Source of the DNA: Flavobacteriaceae bacterium GF1
Lineage (GTDB): Bacteria; Bacteroidota; Bacteroidia; Flavobacteriales; Flavobacteriaceae
Assembly: GCA_009797885.1 (NCBI GenBank)
Contig: WNKP01000010.1
Location: forward strand, 1 to 64,000
Reading direction: 5' to 3'
DNA length: 64,000 nt
The notes beneath the pieces are model-generated. The model worked only from the letters and a program-made list of their open reading frames with translations. It was not told the origin of the DNA and searched no databases. Positions 55,044-61,295 of the stretch are shown piece by piece. Within the stretch, counting starts at the first letter, position 1. Every line of letters begins with the position of its first letter. The position numbers were made by a program, and so were the translations under genes.

Positions 55044-55421
55044 GAGTATCAAGGCATGGTCCCTTGCCCGATTCTTTTTGGTATTGGAGCCCATAATGAA
55101 GTGTTATTCCTTAAAAACTTCAACAAAACATGATATGGCTTCAAAATCATAATTGGGATGTTCGGTTTTTAACACATAATGGATTTATTTCACGGCTCCG
55201 CCACTGTGAGTCCCATTAAGAAGTGGGATTCATTTGAAAACCCGATAGGAACTGGTCGTTTCCAACGTAATCAATTCCTTTTCTTTAGCTTTTAATCCGT
55301 GTCCTGAAAATCCCCACACCTTTTAAGGACAAAAGGAATATTGAAAACCAGGACCCAATGACACCTGCTGGGTAAGCTATGCCACGTTTTCATTGCAATC
55401 GCAACCCATCATATAGGAATG

Positions 55422-56201
55422 TCATTCCTTTTTTATGTTCAGTGCATCCTCACTAAAGTGACATGCGATAACATCAAAGCTGTATTCAACCACATCATCG
55501 ACCTCGTCCGATACATCTATTTTTTTATCTCTTTTTGAAACTGTACATTTTTCCTCAAAGGGCTGTAATCTCAGATTTGATGTTTTTTGGATTTCCTTAC
55601 GGATATTTTCCGCGTTTTCGATTTCCGTAATGAGATCAATGGCCGTAAGGATGGACTTTTTAAAGAAACCGTATTGAAAGTGGTAGGTACCAGTCAAAAT
55701 CATTTCTAAGTCCCATAACCGGGATAACTTCCTAAATCCTTGTTTTAATTGTAAGTCCTGAATAACCAATACCAGACTTTCCTTGGTATTGCAAGGATTG
55801 CCATTGACCTTTACTTTGCGGGTAATGTAAAGTCTTTGTTTCATTCTTTTTGGGAGAAAGCCCCTTAAAGTCAGGGGTTTGGAAATTGAGTTACCTTTCT
55901 CCATATAATCGAGTAATCCCCGTGCATCCAATTCCAAGTGTTCCAATGGAGTAGTTGTCCTATAGCGGATCTTTACTTCCTGGTCCATTCGCTTCAGATG
56001 CCCTTCATCCATGGCGTTAATGATTTCCATGGAGGTCAACAGCTGTTTTTCCAGAATCACTATGTTTCCCGCAAAGTATTCCGTAATGACATTTTTGGAC
56101 AATCTGTCCTGCAATGCTTTGGCCTTACCATAGGACTTTCTAAGGTCGTCCAACATTTTTTGAAGTTGCCCAAAATTGGTACAATCTATATAGGTATGCA
56201 T
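55422..56201 (-). CDS. Unknown protein with a dual-box promoter
   Basis: This is a 259-residue protein from ATG 56201 (MHTYIDCTNFGQLQKML). The frame extends upstream to an ATG at 56384, but that start lies before the dual-box promoter at 56296-56363 and would place the promoter inside the gene, so the later Met is preferred. The N-terminal half is helical (KMLDDLRKSYGKAKALQDRLSK, VILEKQLLTSMEIINAM), the middle strand-rich (LTLRGFLPKRMKQRLYITRKVKVNG), and the tail acidic (DVSDEVDDVVEYSFDV). No domain or signal peptide recognised. Single-gene unit by the look of its flanks. Confidence 0.55.
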   Translation of the reverse strand: MHTYIDCTNFGQLQKMLDDLRKSYGKAKALQDRLSKNVITEYFAGNIVILEKQLLTSMEIINAMDEGHLKRMDQEVKIRYRTTTPLEHLELDARGLLDYMEKGNSISKPLTLRGFLPKRMKQRLYITRKVKVNGNPCNTKESLVLVIQDLQLKQGFRKLSRLWDLEMILTGTYHFQYGFFKKSILTAIDLITEIENAENIRKEIQKTSNLRLQPFEEKCTVSKRDKKIDVSDEVDDVVEYSFDVIACHFSEDALNIKKE

Positions 56202-56295
56202 AATAGTCTTAGGCAACTTTTTGGACGATCCTTTAGATTTTTTAAAAAAATGAATCTTTCCCAATACATGTGTTGCCAAAATTTGGGTTAATAAA

Positions 56296-56363
56296 TTAAA
56301 CTCGGCCCACAGGGCCCTACCAACAAAACACTGGTAATAAGTGGTGAAATTTGATAATATGTG
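56296..56363 (-). promoter_or_regulatory. Dual-box promoter of the 55422 gene
   Basis: On the minus strand: CACATAT (56363-56357), N13, CACTTAT (56343-56337), N9, TTTG (56327-56324), N20, GAGTTTAA (56303-56296). The -7 element is poor; the rest fits. Confidence 0.55.
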
Positions 56364-56538
56364 ATGTTTGTTGTTATGGTTCAAGAATGTGTCTCTTTTT
56401 TCGTTTATTACAGTTACTTCCCTAACATAATTATATCAGGCCCACTTATGTAATTCCTATATTTTGAATACTTTGGAATTGTAGTGTTTTATTGAACTGC
56501 AAGTTATCCTCGAACCACTTATTCGGGAAATAAGAAAA

Positions 56539-56559
56539 AGCACGTAAAAAATACGTGCT
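56539..56559 (-). terminator. Terminator of the two-component operon
   Basis: The stem AGCACGTA / TACGTGCT has a 5-base loop and is followed on the minus strand by five T. It lies about 50 bases after the stop of the regulator gene at 56611. Confidence 0.75.
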
Positions 56560-56610
56560 AGTACGTATAGAATGAAAAAGAAGACCTTTTTTGTAGGAAA
56601 AAACTAAGCT

Positions 56611-57252
56611 TTAGAGCTCCTGTATAACTTTCTGGTTGGTTATGGCCCAATGGGTCAAGGTATTGGTACTGTTCTCCAATGCCAGCTTTGCAATAATATT
56701 GCTTCTGTGCTTTTCCACCGTTCGCACAGAAACACAAAGATGGTCGGCAATGTTGATATTTGATGCCTGTTTTGCAACAAGCTTTAAAATGGTAACCTCA
56801 GAAGACGTCAGTAGCGTCAATTTTTTTAATTCATCATTGGCGCTGTGCAGTGTAAGCGAATCCAATGAAGGGCTAAAATAGGTTTGGTTTTTGGCCACCG
56901 CATGAATGCAACGTTCAATTTCGAAAAAAGAATCTTCTTTGAGCAGGTACCCATTAATTTGAAGTGCTTTGGCCTGACACAGGTAACTCACCTCCTTATG
57001 AAAGGACAGGACAATAAAATTCGTGGGAATTCCTTTCTCCTTGGCCATTTTTACAACTTCAAAACCCGATAAAAAAGGCATATCAATATCTATCAATGCC
57101 AGTGTTGGTCTATACTGCAAAATAAGTTTTAAGGCATTCATGCCATCAGAGGCCTGTCCAACCACATTATAATCATTGGCGATCAGTTCTTCATAAAGTC
57201 CCTTTAACAGCAAAGGATGGTCATCGGCTATAATTATGGAAACATCTTTCAT
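56611..57252 (-). CDS. NarL/LuxR-family response regulator
   Basis: This is a 213-residue protein. The receiver domain (1-120) has the acidic pair Asp10-Asp11 (IIADDHP), phospho-acceptor Asp55 (ALIDIDMPFLSG) and GYLLKEDSFFE (Lys). The C-terminal GerE/LuxR helix-turn-helix (about 145-210) has LTSSEVTILKLVAKQASNINIADHLCVSVRTVEKHRSNIIAKL. It starts 9 bases after the stop of the histidine kinase at 57262, so the two form a pair. The target genes are unknown. A terminator follows at 56539. Confidence 0.93.
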   Translation of the reverse strand: MKDVSIIIADDHPLLLKGLYEELIANDYNVVGQASDGMNALKLILQYRPTLALIDIDMPFLSGFEVVKMAKEKGIPTNFIVLSFHKEVSYLCQAKALQINGYLLKEDSFFEIERCIHAVAKNQTYFSPSLDSLTLHSANDELKKLTLLTSSEVTILKLVAKQASNINIADHLCVSVRTVEKHRSNIIAKLALENSTNTLTHWAITNQKVIQEL

Positions 57253-57261
57253 ACCTATTCT

Positions 57262-59346
57262 TTACGTGGGCATTACCAGTGAAATTGTCGTCCCCAATGA
57301 GGTTCCGCTCTCCACATGGAACTTTGCTCCGGCGATTTTGGCCCGTTCCAAAAGTGTTCGCATTCCCAGACTGGATCGGTCACGGAGTTTCTCCTTAAAG
57401 CTGAACCCTTTCCCATTGTCCTTCACCACCATTTCTATGGTGCCCACTTTTCTTTCAACGTTCACTGATGCGGCCTTGGCCCCGGAATGCCTCACTATAT
57501 TGTTGAGTATCTCCTGCACCATTCGATAGAGATGAAGGGAACCCTCATCGCTTAACAGGTCGTCCACATCTTCGATATGGTGGGTGAAAAAGATTTCCGT
57601 GTTCGCGTCCACATCGTCGATTATTGCCCTTACCGCTCCGGAAAAACCCAACTTCTCCAGAGTGGCGGGATGTAAATGGCGGGAAACACTCCGCAGCTCC
57701 TCCAAGATGTCCAAGGCAAGGGCTGTCGTCTCGGAATCACCACTTAATTTTGTTCTTTTCGCCAACAACATCAACTTTTGACCCACCCCATCGTGCAGTT
57801 CCCTAGCCACACGGGTCCTCTCCCCTTCCTGACCCTTGATAAGGTTCCTGGAAAATTGAGCCTGAATCTGCTGCTTTTTTCTAATAAAATACTGTATTCT
57901 CCACAAATATACAATTGAAAATACGGCCAGCGCCCCAAGGCCACCAAAAATGATCCACATGTTCTTGGCCTTGTTCCTAGCGTTCAAAAGCGCAATCTCC
58001 GATTTCTGGGAATCAATCTCGGAATCCTTTTTCTCAGCCTCATAAAGTGCCTGGTAAAAGGAAAAACCGTTTGCCTTTTGAACAGTTTCTATGGAGTCCT
58101 TTATTCTGTGGTATTCCTTAAAATGCGTATACGCCCTTTCCATATCGCCAAGACGGTCGTACACTTTGGACAAGAAACCATGGGCCATATAGATTCCTTC
58201 GTAGTACGGGGAATTCTTGACCTTGTCATATTCCTGTTCCCCCAAGATTGCCGCATTTTTGTAGTTGCCTTTTGCAAATTCATAATGTGCCATGGCCAGG
58301 TGATACTCATCCACTTCAAAGAATCCCCCGTTCTTTTTCCGCTCCTCCAGCTCTTTCTTTGCCTCCTCCGCTTTTTCCAGCATCCCATTTTCGGCATAGG
58401 CACTCAGCTGACCTACCAACACCTGCAGTTTGTGAAATTTATACTCCGTTTTGAAGGCATACACCCTAGTGGAATCAAGATATCTGATCCGTTCACTTTG
58501 GCTTCCATTCAACATTTCGTCAAAGGCCTGGTTAAAAAACTGACCATTGAGTACTTCATTCTTATTCTTTATACTTTGATATCCCCTTGCTTCTTCAATG
58601 ATTTCCAGACGTATTTTTTTGGCCTCTTCCTGTAGTCCGTTCTGAGAGTATAATATGGCAAGACTCCCCTTTGGTCGCCAGGCTGTTTCAAGGTCGCTCA
58701 CTGATAAAATTTGATAGGATTCCTGTAGTGCCGTAGCTGCCCCCTGGAAATCGCCCATAACGGAAAGCACCTGCCCTATCGAATTTTTAAGAATGCCTAT
58801 TTGGGTCCGATTATTGGCCTGAACGGCATATGAGTAAGCCCGTTCATAACTATCCAGAGCTTCATCAAGCCGGTTGAGCATGGTATAGTTGCGACCACCC
58901 TCCCTGTACAATCGACTCCACTCCAAAAAATGCCGATCATCAGGGACCCTTTCCTTCAGGTCGTTGAAAAGATCTAAGGCCTGCTCCGGTTTTCTCAATT
59001 CCTGCCAATTATATATAACCAGTAAGTTGGCATGTTCCAGAGCCAATCGTGTGGAATCAAGTTTCAAGGCGTAATCAATCGTAGTCCTGGCGATGGAGTC
59101 GTATTTAAAATCCTTCCTGTCGCCGATCAATCTGGTAAGACTGTCCATCCACATGAGACGTTCACCTCCTTTTGATTCATGTATCTTCAGTTTCAGTGAA
59201 TCCATGGTGTCGGTCAAATCCCCTTCTTGCCCGGACAGCGATAATGTGAGTAACAGCAAAAAGCAACATATTCTCTTTATAATTCGGGTAAGATTGGAAT
59301 AATCAAATATAACGGATTCGCCTTGGGGAACTTGAAAAAAGACCAT
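57262..59346 (-). CDS. TPR-containing sensor histidine kinase, partner of the regulator at 56611
   Basis: This is a 694-residue frame from ATG 59346. The signal peptide (CCFLLLLTLSLSGQEGD) starts about 26 residues in. The paralogue at 1250-3268 starts right at the equivalent place with ATG, while here the matching codons are ATT/ATA, so the true start may be a non-ATG codon near 59280 or the longer N-terminus may be real. Sensor region of tetratricopeptide repeats, one membrane helix (about 462-484, WIIFGGLGALAVFSIVYLW), then the HisKA_3 motif RVARELHDGVGQ with His518 and an HATPase_c domain (NNIVRHS, DNGKGFSF, SLGMRTLLERA). Together with the regulator it forms a complete two-component system. 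Confidence 0.9.
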   Translation of the reverse strand: MVFFQVPQGESVIFDYSNLTRIIKRICCFLLLLTLSLSGQEGDLTDTMDSLKLKIHESKGGERLMWMDSLTRLIGDRKDFKYDSIARTTIDYALKLDSTRLALEHANLLVIYNWQELRKPEQALDLFNDLKERVPDDRHFLEWSRLYREGGRNYTMLNRLDEALDSYERAYSYAVQANNRTQIGILKNSIGQVLSVMGDFQGAATALQESYQILSVSDLETAWRPKGSLAILYSQNGLQEEAKKIRLEIIEEARGYQSIKNKNEVLNGQFFNQAFDEMLNGSQSERIRYLDSTRVYAFKTEYKFHKLQVLVGQLSAYAENGMLEKAEEAKKELEERKKNGGFFEVDEYHLAMAHYEFAKGNYKNAAILGEQEYDKVKNSPYYEGIYMAHGFLSKVYDRLGDMERAYTHFKEYHRIKDSIETVQKANGFSFYQALYEAEKKDSEIDSQKSEIALLNARNKAKNMWIIFGGLGALAVFSIVYLWRIQYFIRKKQQIQAQFSRNLIKGQEGERTRVARELHDGVGQKLMLLAKRTKLSGDSETTALALDILEELRSVSRHLHPATLEKLGFSGAVRAIIDDVDANTEIFFTHHIEDVDDLLSDEGSLHLYRMVQEILNNIVRHSGAKAASVNVERKVGTIEMVVKDNGKGFSFKEKLRDRSSLGMRTLLERAKIAGAKFHVESGTSLGTTISLVMPT

Positions 59347-59660
59347 TGGTCAAGATTTTAAACATTTGATAATCAAAATACTGAGAATAAATATACGGAG
59401 AGAGCATCTTGAGCTCGTGAGGTTTAAAGGTATGTATCATTGAAAGATTCTGTGGGATTGCACCCTATCCCAGTGATAACCGTTCAGATTATCAACAATA
59501 GGAAAGCCTTTCAGAACATCACGAAAGGTATGTGGTATTGAAGCACCTCTATCCAAACAACGAAGAACAACTTGAATATAAAAATAGGATGGGCTAAGTA
59601 AACAATCCAATTCATTGATGAAATATCACCATCAGGGTGAACCCGAGCACCCGGAAACCA

Positions 59661-59891
59661 CTAGGTATTGCTTACATATTCCCTTGTCTTTCCATCTTTT
59701 AAAAATATGACCACCAGTTTCCCTTCGGAGTTATGGAATGCCTTGATCAAACTCCAGCCCTGACTTTCTGCCGCTTGTATCAAACATTTTAGCACATCAC
59801 CGCTGGTAAGGTCCAATGAAGGACTTGGTTCATTCGCTTGAAGATACAGCGTGCTCATTGCCAAAAGAATGAAGAGGTATAATTTTCTCAT
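59661..59891 (-). CDS. Small secreted protein under the dual-box promoter
   Basis: This is a 76-residue protein with a signal peptide (about 1-18, LYLFILLAMSTLYLQANE). The mature part (SLDLTSGDVLKCLIQAAESQGWSLIKAFHNSEGKLVVIFLKDGKTREYVSNT) is a compact alpha/beta segment with one cysteine; no family recognised. The promoter at 60000-60067 lies about 110 bases upstream. The 59347-59660 stretch downstream has no gene. Confidence 0.62.
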   Translation of the reverse strand: MRKLYLFILLAMSTLYLQANEPSPSLDLTSGDVLKCLIQAAESQGWSLIKAFHNSEGKLVVIFLKDGKTREYVSNT

Positions 59892-59999
59892 AGTTTAATT
59901 TGGTTTACTGATTTTACATCATTTAGCCCCATTTCAACACTGCATCTTAGACTAAGAAATGGTGGCTTGAACATTGGTTCCATAGTCTTTAGGTAATGT

Positions 60000-60067
60000 T
60001 AAAATTATACTGAGATACCCCCTGTTTGAAAAGCAAATGCATAAGTGTACCTATATTCGAATAAGTG
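60000..60067 (-). promoter_or_regulatory. Dual CACTTAT-box promoter of the small secreted protein gene
   Basis: On the minus strand: CACTTAT (60067-60061), N13, CACTTAT (60047-60041), N9, TTTC (60031-60028), N20, TAATTTTA (60007-60000). Spacing is identical to the strong copies. No P1/P2/P3 fold is evident in its short leader. Confidence 0.7.
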
Positions 60068-60295
60068 GATGCATAACTCCAAAGACAGCCTAAACGGTCC
60101 TAGTTTTTTTAACAGGACTTGAAAAAAGTCACTAAAAACATTGGTGATTACACAAGCAATCCCCGGTCCCAATTCCAAGGCCTTTTGGTTTTTACTTTCT
60201 CCCATAACAATACACCTGATTCAAATAGCCAAATGGACTGTTATTTATCTAGCGGAAGATTATCGTTAAGACAATACAGGATTACCGCAACGTGT

Positions 60296-61258
60296 CTAAG
60301 GTTGCTCATCTATCGCATCCAATGGTGGTTCTGAATCGGCACTACCTTTAAAATCAATATTGAACAACAGGAACACCTCGTGCGAGCTGGATCCGAATCC
60401 TCCAAGATTGTTCACCGTATGGTCATGGGCATACCCCACCCGTAACCTTGGGCTCAACCTAAAATTGATCATGGAAAGGAACGATTCACTCGTTCGGTAC
60501 CCCATACCGACCTCAAAACGATCGTACAGTACAACGTTAAGGTTCAGGTCCAAGATCATCGGTGCCCCACGCACACCCCTGGCCAATACTGAGGGTCTCA
60601 GGGAAAAAACTGATGGCAACATGTCAAATGTGTAGCCCGAGGTCAGATAATAGTGTACTTCCTCCCTACCCCGGTTAACCACCCCTTCGGACTGATCCAA
60701 ATGCTTGGCATTCAAAAGGTTTAACGCTGAAAACCCAACATAAAAGTTCTTATTCGTATAATACATCCCGGCCCCAATGTTCGGGAACACCTCACTGGTT
60801 GGATCCAAAAAGGTGGGGTCTATAGTGGTGTCATCGAAACCAATGCCGGTAAAATCGGAGTTAAAGAAGGTAAAACCAGCCTTTAGGCCCAGGGAAAGGG
60901 AGCTTTCCCCGCCCAATGGCAGAATATAGGCATAGTCCGCATAGACATTATCCTCCAACAATGCCCCCGAACCAATGTCGTCCCGGACCAGGGAGACCCC
61001 TAGCTGCATCCTCTCGTTCAAACGGAACTGCCCAAAGGCATTGATGATACGCGGAGAGCCCTCCACCCCTACCCACTGGGCCCTGTAAAGTAGCCCGGCA
61101 TTGAGGCGCCCGCCCTCACCAATGATGAAGGCAGGGTTCACAATACTGTGATTATAGAGGTACTGCGTGTACTGTGGGTCCTGTTGGCCCCTTGAAAGGT
61201 GTGTAAAAAGGCCTATAAATGTCAGTACCAATAGTGATCTGTTAATTTTTGCTTTCAT
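60296..61258 (-). CDS. PorP/SprF-family type IX secretion membrane protein
   Basis: This is a 320-residue protein with a signal peptide (about 1-24, ending SRGQQD). The mature part begins DPQYTQYLYNHSIVNPAFIG-like, the PorP/SprF hallmark (here DPQYTQYLYNHSIVNPAFI). It then alternates beta strands (LNAGLLYRAQWVGVEGSP, MQLGVSLVRDDIGSG, LSLGLKAGFTFFNSDF, FYVGFSALNLL, DLNLNVVLYDRFEVGMGYRTSESFLSMINFRLSP). Such proteins are outer-membrane partners of T9SS type-B cargo and typically sit next to it. It follows the giant cargo gene at 61296 by 37 bp on the same strand, so it is that cargo's dedicated partner and may also serve the 18742-35205 protein, which has none. Confidence 0.93.
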   Translation of the reverse strand: MKAKINRSLLVLTFIGLFTHLSRGQQDPQYTQYLYNHSIVNPAFIIGEGGRLNAGLLYRAQWVGVEGSPRIINAFGQFRLNERMQLGVSLVRDDIGSGALLEDNVYADYAYILPLGGESSLSLGLKAGFTFFNSDFTGIGFDDTTIDPTFLDPTSEVFPNIGAGMYYTNKNFYVGFSALNLLNAKHLDQSEGVVNRGREEVHYYLTSGYTFDMLPSVFSLRPSVLARGVRGAPMILDLNLNVVLYDRFEVGMGYRTSESFLSMINFRLSPRLRVGYAHDHTVNNLGGFGSSSHEVFLLFNIDFKGSADSEPPLDAIDEQP

Positions 61259-61295
61259 GTTTACTTTTTGGATATGTTTTGTTCTTGCTCTTTTT

